From Craterostigma plantagineum (taxonomy: Eukaryota; Streptophyta; Magnoliopsida; Lamiales; Linderniaceae), in the NCBI GenBank assembly GCA_027422505.1, contig JAPQWV010000761.1, forward strand, positions 124,001 through 188,000: 64,000 nt of DNA, given 5' to 3'. The translations under genes and the position numbers were made by a program. The notes beneath the pieces were generated by a model. The model was given only the letters and a program-made list of their open reading frames with translations. It had not been told where the DNA came from and did no database searches. Below, in pieces: positions 11,095 to 21,732 of this stretch; position 1 is the first letter of the stretch, and the number at the start of each line of letters is the position of its first letter.

Positions 11095-12640
11095 TAACAG
11101 ACCTTGGGAGTTCATGGCCGGTAGTAGGTGATGTCTGAACCTCGGCCACAACTGACGGGGAGGGTCGGGCCGCGGCTCAAGATTGAGCGAGGCTCAAGAT
11201 TTAGCGATGAAGGATTCATAGCCCTTGGAGTGATAACCGACGTCGGGTCTGACGTAGTTGCGACAGCTTCTAAGATGGGCTCGGCTAATGTGATTTGTCG
11301 TGTCGGTGGCCGTCAAGCTAATCTCCTCGTTTGACTCGGTGTCTGACGGGGTAGCCGTATGAGGAGATGACTAACGTGCTGCCTCCTCATGGGCTTGGGC
11401 TGTCACTAGAGGCTCGTTGGGTTGAATCGTTGAGATCAGAGCCTCAGTCTCAGGCATTGTAGCCTGTGTATTGGGTTGTGCCCCGTTTCAGCTTCAGGGT
11501 GTGCTTCTTGTTGGAGAATCTCCTCAATAGACCCTTGAAACACTCCTACAATGATGGGCACTTCCACTTGGAGCTCCTGAACTTGGGCTTCAACTTCCAG
11601 CTCATGGGCCACTTCGTCGATCAGCGTGGCATCTAGATCTGGCAATTGAACTTCATGAATTTGGGGCTCCAGTTCAAGTTCCTAGGGGACTACATCAATC
11701 ATCTCAACCTCAAGACTTGGTTGTTGTTGTTGAGGGCTCACAGCGAAGTCTGTCGGGGCCCTCTAATCATCTCTTCTGTAAGATGATTCTCCTGGCAGTA
11801 GCGTCGGTATTCGTCTCCCGAGGGTCGGCAAGATGAAGTAACTCCAATGAGATCAGCATTGACGGCTGATCTAGATCCGTGAGCTTTGGGTTGTGAAAGA
11901 ACTTGAGTCTCGGTGGCTGGTAGTGTCATTCAGGAGGCAACCGAGGAATGTTCTCGTGAAGCTCCATGTGAGTTGGCAATGATCACGTTGAACCATCGTG
12001 CAAACGGGACATTCATTGACCGCATGTTCTCTTTCTGTCTAATCTGTTCTGCTAGATCGTTCCAAATCAGCTGAGCGAAATTGTAATTCCGCAAGAACGC
12101 AATTCTGTGGAAGATGCAGAGAATGTTGCCGTTGCCATTGTCGAAACCGGCGCGATTTGGCGACAGACACTTGTTGATAATTCCAAAAGTGTCTTCCCTA
12201 GATGCGGGATGCTGTTGCTCTGAACTTGTGCGAGCTTGGTGAGTGGTGGACGGTATCCCATATGGAGAAAGTCACGCACCATCTCTGCATCAAAAAGCAG
12301 AGGGTCATAGTTGAGGCTGAAGGGTAGGTCTAAGACGAGGCCAAAATCATCCTTGCTGAAGCTGATGTGTCTCGTCCTGAGTACGTCGTGAATCGTTAGG
12401 TGCCTTCAACTACGAGACTCTTTATTCTTCCCCAAAATTACTGGAGATGGACCATCAGCACTTATGCTGTCATCGTGAGCGCGTGCTAGAGGGGATGGCC
12501 TTGTAGTATGGACATAATTATCTCGTCTGGACACCTAAAGGTAGTCAGATCGAGTTGGAAGTTGGTGTCCTGAACCTTGAGATACATGTTCTTGTCATAG
12601 ATGTGGTTGTAAGGGGGTAGTGATCCATCTGAAAATCAAT
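11095..12640 (-). pseudogene. A1 post-pol ORF, N-terminal half (frameshifted)
   Basis: This carries on the A1 post-pol ORF on the other side of the solo LTR. The N-terminal segment (12067-12400) contains DFLHMGYRPPLTKLAQVQSN and a LGKTLLELSTSVCRQI stretch, then a frame change. It aligns with A3 (48873-49277), where the same part reads LAHIQSNGILHPWKTLFGIV. An acidic, glutamate/valine-rich linker follows (11436-11700). I recall this pattern (a W-[KR]-T-L start, a cysteine/K-H-x-G segment and an IW-x-DL motif) from the 'putative plant transposon protein' domain in plant copia elements; a profile search would be needed to confirm it. Confidence 0.65.
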
Positions 12641-12760
12641 TAGAAGAACAAAACATTAGTTCAAAAAATTTAAATTTAGTCGAAAATTCTTTTTATCAAA
12701 CCATAATAATCTATCATGTCATAGCATGTTTGATAAACTTGTAGTTGAAATCAGGAATCT
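12641..12760. other. A-family internal sequence before A2
   Basis: An AT-rich segment matching about 49500-49640 of A3, so it is still A1 interior (upstream of the post-pol ORF in minus orientation). No coding sequence is seen. Confidence 0.5.
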
Positions 12761-13102
12761 TGTTAGGTCCTAATTAATCAACTCTGAGATCCTAGGTATC
12801 AAAGGCAATCGATTAGAATTGTAAAGATTGAGATTTCGATAGAAAACCTTCGTTGAGAGATCTTGAGAGAATTTCACTTAGAGTGAGAAGATTTTCTGTG
12901 TTTCTCTCTCTAGAAATTGAATTGCAAGCCTTTCGGATCAATTTCTAAAATCTTCTTTAATTAGCTCATGTTTACAATGCTATTTATACCAAACATACTT
13001 GGTATAACTATCAAACTAGTCCTAAACTAAGGATAAATATATGAAACATCCCAAATTACAAGGACATTTATAAATCAAAGCACAATTGCAAGTGATATTC
13101 TA
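12761..13102 (-). repeat. A2 3' LTR (family A)
   Basis: This reads TGTTAGGTCCTAATTAATC on the left and ends near TGATATTCTAA on the right, where the usual TACA end is mutated. A purine tract in minus orientation (13103-13115) and the C-terminus of the post-pol ORF follow, so it is a 3' LTR in minus orientation. The inverted repeat TTATACCAA (12984-12992) and TTGGTATAA (12999-13007) is perfect. The left flank is AATCT; a matching right flank could not be found because the element is truncated. Confidence 0.8.
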
Positions 13103-13505
13103 ATTCTCCCCCTTTGTGCTTGATTTCTCTTCCGCGCTGTCTGTCCTCGTCGAGCTAGTACAACCTGCGCAAGCCCAGCGCATACTCGTAGTTCCTGAGA
13201 GTATTCTTCAGCTCCGGTCGCTCTTGGATTTCATCGAGAAGTTCCATCAGGAGCGGCCTCTCACGAACCGGTGGATCCTCGTCATCGTCTCTCGGTTGAT
13301 TTCTTCCAACATCTGCTCTATATTCTTCCTCATGACCTTGAGTGCCCCATCACAGAACTTGTTGATTTCAGTCTTCAGCATCAACCTATTCTTCTTAGCG
13401 CCTGGATTGTGGTAGGTGATGCCTAGGACCGAGCTGATGTGCACGTGATTGTTGGGAAGCCCTTCGATCTCAGGTCCTTTGTTGAGCGGAGCAATCATGT
13501 TGACA
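13103..13505 (-). pseudogene. A2 fragment: C-terminus of the post-pol ORF
   Basis: This minus-strand piece encodes the last part of the A-family post-pol ORF: GPEIEGLPNNHVHISSVLG, then an INKFCDGALKVMRKN segment (the [KN]F-[CS]-DGTL-like motif seen in D and A3) and FVRGRS. The best frame is 13247-13498. The homology to A1 and A3 stops abruptly around 13505, where unrelated AT-rich DNA flanking the erlin gene begins. This is therefore a truncated element end rather than a whole insertion. Confidence 0.75.
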
Positions 13506-14580
13506 TTTTACAGTTTTATTTTATCATTTTGTTTGCTTGTAAAAATCGCGGACTTATTTTGGTAAAATGAAAAATATAATTATTATCAATTAGTATGTTG
13601 GTGTAAGATAATAACGGTGAAAAATTAGAAACTAGAAAATTAGAAAATGTTGATTAGTTTTGCACTAATGTTAAAAATTAACTAGTTTTGCAATTCAAGT
13701 TTTACAAGTTAACTATTTATACAATTTTCCGCATCATTGGCTTACAAAACTTAATATTTCTCATGAAAATTTTTTGAATGATTACGCCACGTTTAGCAAC
13801 CTGCTACAGCTGCTTTATGAAATTGGGCTTGTTTGTGGTGTTGAAAGAAATGGTCAAAGCATCAAAGAGATAATATTGTAATCGAGATAAGTATGGTGAG
13901 GAAGACGACCTGGCCTTTGCGGGAGAGTTATAATCCATGCCATGTGCCTAAGAAGCTCAGAGGTAGAATAGTACTACGGAACCTATTTTACTGCACAGAC
14001 AATAAGAAATAAAGAGACTAAGATATGGTAATGCCGACTAACCAAGAAACACCAACAGTTCATGCTACAAGAATCAGATCACAACGAGCAATTAATTGCA
14101 GAGAAGAAATACCAAAATGCCAAATTTTAAATCTTTTATTTCTTCCAACGATACGAATTATATATATCAATAGTATATATTAGAAGTAGAATTTCAGGGT
14201 AGTAGAACTATGTTTTAAAGAACACTGCACTACTTTCAGGCATTGCATTACGGTGAAAGCGGCATCTTACTACATCCTATGGGTAAGTAAGTGCCAAGAA
14301 GTTGATAACTGCTGAAATTGACTTATGAGACGTCATTATTAATCATGGATTTGATTGACTTCAAGCCAATGCTGCCGCACCTATCTTTACGCTTTTGAGA
14401 AAAATTACAGTAAGAGTGAAAAGTAATAGACAAATAATATATCTTTTCAGATTTGGATAAAACTAACTAATAAGAACATTGTAATACACACGATTCGATG
14501 AATGTTTACGACCATCCAACCAAAAGCACCGTGGAGCTCAAAAGGTGGTTTCACTTGAAGAGAGAGCCTCCAATTGATTG
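13506..14580. other. Region 3' of the erlin gene; no gene seen
   Basis: An AT-rich stretch with no supported ORF. The part nearest the gene (roughly 14240-14580) is probably its 3' UTR, but I could not fix a polyadenylation site. The block at 13620-13720 (a GTTGATTAGTTTTGCAC word and nearby AACTAGTTTTGCAA) resembles the outer ends of the foldback element at 17013-18485 and may be a small relative or remnant of it; this is weak. Confidence 0.4.
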
Positions 14581-16897
14581 CTAGCTTTCTGTGCGCAGTA
14601 CATCTTGCAAATAGTTACCAAGCAACCTTTGATCAAAAACCATGTTAGGCACCTGCATGAAGAAAACCAATCACATTGAGTTGCAGAAAACGAAAGAGGT
14701 GTAATTGTATAAGTCATACATCAAAGAACCCACCAACCTTGTTGCCAAAATACATCTTTGAGTTGTTAGCAATGGCTTCGATAAATTTGAGTTCCAAATA
14801 CTGAGGAGTCAGCTTCAACTTGTTTGCTTCTGCTTCTTTCATTGTCCTAGCAGAAATTATATCATTAGCAGTTCCTAGCAGAAATCATATGATTAGCAAA
14901 GGGCATGTCTATCACATTCAAGATACAAGGACAGAAGATTATTCATGGAAATTCAAAATCCATACCGATAATAATCAGCATCAGCCAAGCTCTTTTCTCG
15001 GGCCAAGTACATGGCGTTAGATATTTCCTCTTGCTTCCTTGCACTATCTCTCTCCATCAATTTCTGTTCCATCTGAATCTTACTTACATGAGCGTGTGAT
15101 TCCGCTTCAGTAATGGCAATCTTTTTCTTCGTCTCTGCTTCCTTCTCAGAAACTTTCTGCCTCTCCACGGCTATCAGAACCTTATGGTAAGAAGTGAAGG
15201 AAATAAAGTTAATATAAGAAAGAGATCTAATTTCAACTTCAAGCATGCTCGCCTCAAGGATATGCAGAAGAGATATGTACTTTCCAACAAAAAGTAGATA
15301 GATATCAAGCTCTTGTCATCCACACCTTGGTGCGTTCTTCTTCCATTTGTTCAAAGTTCCTTCTTATACTCTCTGGAATCTTAGGTTTGGTAACACGCAC
15401 ACTGATAATTTCTATGCCTGGAGCATAGCGCGTGCAATCTGTCTGAAGAGCATCTTTCATTTTCTCGTCAATCTGTAAAGTTAGAAGCCGTTTCTATCAA
15501 AACCAACTGGATAAAAAAGCCAATGAATTCAAAGCAATAATCAATTGCTTAATGTGGGCTCTTGGACAGTGATTTTTCCACTAACAACAATATATTCTAA
15601 AGATAAGCTAGCAAAGGTAGCAACAAGGAAAAAAACGAATGAGAGTTTATCGAATGCTTTTGGAGATTAGGGCAATCACCTGATCAAACATATCTATATA
15701 AACTTGCTGAAGGGAATGAGAACTGCAAAACTGATTTATCTCATGATGAATCTTGTCATAAATCCAGGTATTGTCATAATGTACACCATAGTCAAGTAAG
15801 GTCTCGTATACATGATTCTTGTGAAGGCGGTTAACTACCTGAAGTAAGGTACAAGTACATACAGGTATCAATAAACTACGAAAGATGGTTTCTCGACTAC
15901 ACTAGCTAAGTTATCAGCAAACATCAAATTCACATACTTCAATCTTCTCGAAGCTGATCATAACACCTCCTTTCGTTCCACATGGAATATCCCGAACCTG
16001 CGTGTTCAATTACATAAAATTTTTAATAGAGGCAGGGACAGTGGGAGAGAAGTGGAACTGTTAATAAACCAGTGAGATAGAGAGAGATGGAAGTGGTACC
16101 AAATCAGTCTGCAAGGTCACTTGAATGGGCTCAAAGTGGGTTATAAGTGGCAATTTCAAATGAAAACCTACAAAGAGAAAGTTGGATAAGGAGCAATGAT
16201 AAGTTAAGCATTGTGTAAAAATTAGCATCGTGTTGTACCGGGGTCTGTAATCGTCGTCTGGAGGGCACCTCCTCTCCAGTAAGCCCCAACATGGCCTTCA
16301 GGAACTTGGTGCAAGATAGAAAAACTCTGCTGGGCAGTTGATAATGATGGAAGAATGACCTGAAAAATGACGTGTCCATATGTAATATGGGATTGTATCA
16401 AACTTAAATTAAGACCACAAACAATAATCACAAATAATGTAACGATATATTCTAGAACGAGATAAACAAACTTTTATCTGCAAAGGTGCCTCGGGAGCTA
16501 GCTGAAAAGCAAATTCGGGTTTGTTTGCAATTATGTCAATTGATCCTAGTACACAAAGCGGTCTAATAACTGCAGACTGCTATTTTGACAACTCCGAAGA
16601 TATCAATGAATTGCTATCGACTGTACCTATAGTCGTAATTAACACCATGCACCACGTCTTTCAACAAGCAAAATCGATTGAATAAAACACAGGCACTGCC
16701 GTGGATACTAATATTGGGTGAAAGAAAGGAACAGCTTAAATGAATGATTGTTGCTTCCTTACCAACGCGGCGACTCCTGCTAATGTCAACAGCAGCACGG
16801 AAAAAGCAGAGGTCGAATCGCCGGCAGCTATGTCGGGATTCCGTGGCGGTTGAGCACCCGTCGTTCGTTGCTGTTGCTGCTGCTGCGCTGCGTCCAT
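14581..16897 (-). CDS. Erlin-like SPFH/band 7 protein, nine exons, apparently intact
   Basis: This is the only complete host gene. Exons (minus strand): 16763-16897, 16239-16359, 16100-16167, 15938-15997, 15680-15838, 15326-15472, 14966-15180, 14738-14846, 14581-14652. All introns are GT-AG, the phases join, and the total is 1086 nt (361 aa plus stop TAG); animal and plant erlins are about 340-360 aa. The start is ATG at 16897 (MDAAQ, then a run of six Q); a longer frame upstream opens only with GTG. Residues about 29-50 are hydrophobic, fitting one ER membrane anchor. Family landmarks follow: [52 protein letters not shown], a charged coiled coil, [13 protein letters not shown] and [14 protein letters not shown]. 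Animal erlins form ER rings acting in ERAD and sterol control; the plant role is less clear. Confidence 0.93.
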
Positions 16898-16944
16898 CGG
16901 AAGTTCACTGGCCTTGTAATGTCGATTGAGTAGTAGCCTAGGGT

Positions 16945-16980
16945 TCACTTTTATAGTGAGGGAATTATATAAATAATGTT
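16945..16980 (-). promoter_or_regulatory. Likely core promoter of the erlin gene
   Basis: Reading the minus strand, ACTATAAAA (16949-16957) lies about 50 bp before the ATG, with a second AT box, TTATTTATATAAT, about 15 bp further upstream. GTGAACCCTAGG sits just downstream of the nearer box and resembles the AAACCCTA box of many plant housekeeping promoters. The 5' UTR would be short. Only about 115 bp separates the ATG from the inserted foldback element, so any distal promoter elements were moved away or now lie in transposon DNA. Confidence 0.5.
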
Positions 16981-17012
16981 ATTTGAGAGTAGAATTAAAA
17001 AACTAGTTGAGT

Positions 17013-18485
17013 TTTTAAACTATTACAAACTAATCAACTTTTTAATTTTAACTATTTTTATTTTATTTTAACCACGAAAATACTTAAAATTATAAATTTT
17101 CACTATTGTTATCTTCAAATACCACAACACTTATTAATAATTAAAATATGGGTCTTTACGCATAAGTACCTATTTGGATAAAAACTTGTAATTTAGTACC
17201 CTATCACGAATTTTTTATATGTAGGTCCCTAACAAAATAAGTTTTTTGCACATAGGTACCCAATCCCTCAAAGTACACCATACAGCACATTTGGGTACTC
17301 TATATCAACACATTTGGATACCCTATATAAAAGGAAATGGTACGACGTATGCTATATTTAGGTACGCCCTATGTAACACTCATGTATGCCGTAGGTACGA
17401 CGTATGTTATATTTAGTTACGCTATATCAACGTGTTATCGTACGCATATACACACAGGAAGGTATGACATGACTAAAGAAACTGGTAAAAATTAAATCGG
17501 GTACCTATCTATAAAATTTTTTGACATGGGTACCTGTGTGTAAAATTTTATCCAATTGGATATTTTTCTATAGATTCACCTTAAAATATTATCCCAACTT
17601 TTAACTCAAATATATTAAAATATATTATTTAGAGAAATAATCAAAAGAAATAAAATTATTTGCGTGATCGTGACTTCAGGGGTGGCCCGTAGCCCGCCTT
17701 TGGCGGGGCGGGCGCGGGTAAGCCCACCGTTTGGCAGGCCTGGAAATTGAAGGCCCGCCCCGTCCAAATTTAAAAAAATTCAAGAAAAACAATTTCCAAA
17801 AAATAAAGAAAAAACCAATGAAAATGAAATATTTAAGCTCGAAAGTAATAATCTAATCTCATAATAATAATTTATTTATATTATTAAACTTCAGTAAATT
17901 AAAAATCGGAGCTAAAAAAAATACTATCATACCTATATAATATGATATTTATTGATACATAATAAATCATAGAGTTATGTTAGTATTTTTTTCCAATTTT
18001 TAATTTATTCAAGTTTAATATAATATAAACAAATTATTATTACGAGATTGGATTTAATTGGAACTAATTTCGAGCTTAAATATTTAATTTTTACTGTTTT
18101 TTCTTCATTTTTAAAATGTTTTTTTTTGTTGATTTTTTTTTTTATTTCGGCGGGGTGGGCCTTCAATTGCAGGTCTGCCAACCGACGGGCTTACCCGCAC
18201 CCGCCGGCACACCCCGACAGCCCGTTTTGACATATCTAGATATCGAACTCACGTGTGAGGAGTAGGTCACGGTCACGCCAAGTTATTTTATTTTTCTTTT
18301 GATTATTACTTTAAGTAATCTATTTTTAATATACTTGAATTAAACTGAGGTAAAATTTAATTAACAGTGTTGTGCTATTTGAAGATAAAAATAGTGAAAT
18401 TTGTAATTTTAAGTATTTCATGGTTAAAAATGAAAACAAAAATAGTTAGAATTAAAAAAGTTAATTAGTTTGTAGATGTTTCATA
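17013..18485. mobile_element. Foldback (long inverted-repeat) element
   Basis: The left arm (about 17013-17760, excluding the MITE at 17150-17580) and the right arm (about 18145-18485) are inverted copies. In reverse complement, GTGTTGTGGTATTTGAAGAT of the left arm pairs with GTGTTGTGCTATTTGAAGAT of the right, and the GC-rich inner parts share GCGGGTAAGCCC. The centre is AT-rich and continues the palindrome around 17960. No transposase frame is present, so this is a non-autonomous foldback or MITE-like element. Target duplications were not resolved; a short AAATTTAATTAACAGTGTTGT word occurs at about 18354 and again at about 18489 just outside the right arm. Confidence 0.75.
17150..17580. mobile_element. 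Mutator-type MITE nested in the foldback element
   Basis: A 431-bp element with imperfect terminal inverted repeats of about 50 bp. The left end opens GGGTCTTTACGCATAAG, and the right end in reverse complement opens GGTGAATCTATAG; both reach a shared GGATAAAA and GGTACCC. It is flanked by an exact 9-bp direct repeat, TTAAAATAT (17141-17149 and 17581-17589). Nine-bp duplications and GG-starting ends are typical of Mutator-like elements. Removing the element plus one repeat restores the left arm of the foldback element, which proves the order of insertion. Internal words such as GGTACGACGTATG recur. There is no coding capacity. Confidence 0.85.
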
Positions 18486-18644
18486 GGTAAAATTTAATTA
18501 ACAGTGTTGTTTAAGAAGATGTTTGCAAAATATGTTATTTCCTAGAAAGCAGTATGAATATCAAAATTATCTCCCTAACCATGTTTCAAAATATCACGTT
18601 ATTTTCAGAAATCGTTTCAACGATATCACCTAGTTATTAGCACG
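18486..18644. other. Short spacer between foldback element and E LTR
   Basis: AT-rich DNA of unknown origin; nothing coding is seen. It starts with a repeat of the AAATTTAATTAACAGTGTTGT word found inside the foldback right arm. Confidence 0.4.
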
Positions 18645-20233
18645 TGTTCCGGTTTGTCTCGCAGAAAAATAAATAGCATAAAGTAAAGTGAGACGAGATT
18701 TTATACAGGTTGTATCCCCAACTGGGGTTTAATCATGTCCTTGGGGTGTGATCTCCCCAAGAGTTTCAATCAATCACTAGGTAATACCAGTTATGGTTAC
18801 AAAATGATTGACCCTTACACAACCAAAGCACTTTGGAAACTAGACCTCCACCTAGGCTGTCGCACGCCAAGTTTCGATCCACGTCGTTAACCCAGGAAAC
18901 CAATTCCCTGACTGGATGCAGCTTGCTACCGAAGGGCCATCGAATCCATCAAATTCGTCCCTCCACGTGCGAAAGACTCCAACCGTGCTCCTTTGTGCGT
19001 TCAACGTGTCCGCAGACACAACACGTCCGAAGACAAAGGTTTTAGGGTAGGGTGTTGCTAAAGATCGCTCAAGGGTACAGATTCACAAATTAAGCTCAAT
19101 GCAAACTACGATTTTTCGCAAGTTAACGCTCAATAACTCTAAGGAATTCGATGGCTTGTGTGTTCATTTGTGTACCCATCAACGTGAAGTGTTTTCTTCT
19201 ATATAGACCACGAATAGCTTCTTCACTTCACAAGGAAAGTTTAAGCACAGAATATGCAAGCTCAATAATCACATGCATTAACTCAAAGAATCATGCCAAG
19301 AATAAACCAATTAAGTTCAACGGTCAAACATGATAATTTACCATAAATACCACAGATTAACTTTCATTCTACTGTAATCTCATCCGATAGTTAGCATATT
19401 CCATATATAATTCCACTCGGCATATTATCAGTGGTAAGCTCAATCAACTGATTTCTTTCTCAAAATATGATAGCCAATTCGCACAGGGAAAGATTTGATT
19501 TACTGAGTATAATGCAAAGCATACTTTCCATGTATGGTGATCTCATCCGATTTCAGCACATTCCATAAATAGACTCGATCAGCATCTTACCACATATGAT
19601 CCCAATCAGTTAATCACTTTCCAAATATAAATCCTAAGTCGCATAAGGAAAGATAGATCATGATTCACTGATTTAAGAGTCAAATAATATCGCACTCAAC
19701 GGATATATCATTGATATTCTTTCCCAAAATAGATCAATCACATGTAAGCACTTAATCAGAATATCTTTTCCATATATACAGCATAGTCATTCATATCCAG
19801 GTGATCACATCGATATTCCTTCCTAAAATAATTCAATCACGTTTTCAGCTCAATCAGAATATCTTTTCCATATATCGCACACATTCATATACGGGTGATC
19901 AAATGATATCCTTTCCTAAAATAACTTAGCCTCGCAGAAAGTTCACATATCGCTCAGCATAATATATTTTCCATGTATAGCACGCAATGAGATTCCATTC
20001 ATAAGAAAACGTTCATAACTAGGTGATCACATAAATATTCTAGTTAAGCACAAGATCCCACAAATTCGATTTTCTTAACAGTTTAATCGCATTTAAGCGC
20101 TTAATCGAACATTTTCACATACTTAAACATCTCACAACATGCATATAGAGTTTTCTAATTTGTACCCCGAATTTACATAATTACTTGAAATAATCAAAAC
20201 TCTCAATAATCATTTGGACCAAAAAGGTCTACA
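18645..20233 (-). repeat. E 3' LTR, about 1.59 kb
   Basis: In minus orientation the LTR starts TGTAGACCTTTTTGGTCC at 20233, directly after a purine tract (the plus strand shows ATCTCCCCCCTG), and ends near CGAGACAAACCGGAACA at 18645. Its length of about 1.6 kb is like SIRE-type LTRs and far longer than the 300-350 bp LTRs of families A, B and D. The right edge is well supported by the PPT; the left edge is chosen by the TG/CA rule. The middle contains degenerate tandem repeats of about 95 bp. Confidence 0.65.
19713..20000. repeat. Degenerate ~95-bp tandem repeat inside E LTR
   Basis: Units begin with GATATTCTTTCCC at 19713, GATATTCCTTCC at 19812 and GATATCCTTTCC at 19905 (spacings 99 and 93). 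Each continues with AAAATA, a TCAATCA-like word, then CAGAATATCTTTTCCATATAT and TTCATAT. Fainter relatives (TTTCCATGTAT, CATTCCATAAAT) extend left to about 19390, so the array may be longer but worn. Confidence 0.65.
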
Positions 20234-21732
20234 ATCTCCCCCCTGTTGATGATGACAAGTAATTAATCCTATCTTAAGCATATGAGTACACTCGATATGA
20301 AGCCATTTATGCACGTTGCATGTTTAAGTACCACGGCATGCGACATATGATCAGAGCAAATATTTTTTCAGATTTCGAAGAGTGCTCCCTTGTCTAATTG
20401 CTAGTATTCCCATGTAAGCACAACAGCAAAACATATAGCAATTACCATATCATACGAAATGTCACAAGTCACCATGGACTGTCACAAATATCATATGGAA
20501 TGTCACAAGTTATCATGGAATGTCGCAAATTATCACACCATATCAGTTTGCTCCCCCTGCCTATGTACGGAATTCCTTAATCCTTAACAAATCAGATTGG
20601 CAGAGGGATTAAGACACAAGCATATAAAAGCAAGCCGATAGTATTAATCGCATTCCAAGATAACTAAGGGCCAAAAAGGTGAACGACCCAACACCAAACA
20701 AAAACACCCAAGACACGGCATTAATTGCCCAAAATTCTCCTCCTTCAGCATCGAAACAGAGGGATCCAAAACAGCACTAACTTACCAAAAACGTGCAACT
20801 TTCCACAACCTACTAACCCAAAAACTAGCAAAGTAAAACAACTTTTACTAAGCGCAGACGGGAACTAGGCATAGAGCTAGGAGATCACCGGGGATTGAAG
20901 TTCTCAGGGCTGGAATCACTATCAGATGAGGCAGATGAGGATTCAGTGATATCCAGAGCCGTGGAGATCTCCTTCATAAACTTGTAACCCTTTTAAAGTG
21001 TTGTGAGATCTCATCGAACTTCTTCCTATTATCATCTTTGATGCCTTTGATACTCCGTTTCAAATCAGTTATGGTTTCCTGCTCGTAGTCGCTCTCTTGA
21101 TCCGTTTTCTTCCTGATTTCGAATGAGTGGCTTTCAGAGAGATTGGGGATTTGATCAGAGCAGACTTTCGCTTCTTATAAGAGACAGATTCGGAACCTTT
21201 GGTTTTCATCATGATTGAGATCGATGGATAAAGCGAAATAATGAAGTGAAAGACTTAGGGTTGAATGAATTGAATAATGAAGAGATTGGATGGTTAGAAA
21301 TGCCGAAAACTTCTTGGATAAGAATGAAAAGGATTTTGGAGAGATGTGATAACGATTAGACGTGAGGCAGATAAGGAAAAGATTTCAAAATTTGAATTTC
21401 AAAGATCATGGCTGGATAAGGAACTGCCCATTAGATGGAATTAAATGAAGATCAGAGGATATCTCGCGGAGATTAAGGAATGAAATAAGGACTAAGATCA
21501 GAGTTCAAAAATAATAAGAATTTTTTGTCTGAAAATAGATTTTGACATAAGTATCGAAGAAGGAAAAAGAATAATCTCCCTATGAGCGGAAAGGATCTGA
21601 ATAGATAAGGAAGATATAATAATGGAAAAAAGTGTTAAGATAATCAAGGAATAAAATCGAGGAGATCCTAAAGAGTAATATCAAGGAAATACTAAGGGAT
21701 AACATATCTAGTCACCTTTCCTATTTGAGCTC
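20234..21732 (-). other. Post-pol region of element E
   Basis: This lies between the E pol stop and its PPT. A short minus-strand frame near 21210-20900 has a lysine/arginine/serine-rich start (MMKTKGSESVSYKKRKS) followed by a possibly helical stretch (KGIKDDNRKKFDEIS), but stops interrupt it and I do not call a gene. Next to the PPT there is a four-unit 20-bp tandem repeat (20456-20540). The A-type and D-type post-pol ORF is not recognisable here. Confidence 0.45.
20456..20540. repeat. 20-bp tandem repeat (GGAATGTCACAAGTTATCAT)
   Basis: Four imperfect head-to-tail units, about 20-21 bp each, with variants such as GGACTGTCACAAATATCATAT. It lies about 220 bp from the E polypurine tract in the post-pol region. 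Confidence 0.8.

Noticed and set aside
9441..11334. Small plus-strand ORFs in and just after the solo LTR (9441-9680, 10260-10520, 10877-11131, 11128-11334).
   Set aside because: They have no recognisable motifs, lie in LTR or opposite the A1 post-pol ORF, and have no supporting signals.
16736..16948. Longer erlin N-terminus starting at 16948.
   Set aside because: That frame opens with GTG, not ATG, and lies over the likely TATA and 5' UTR. The ATG at 16897 is used.
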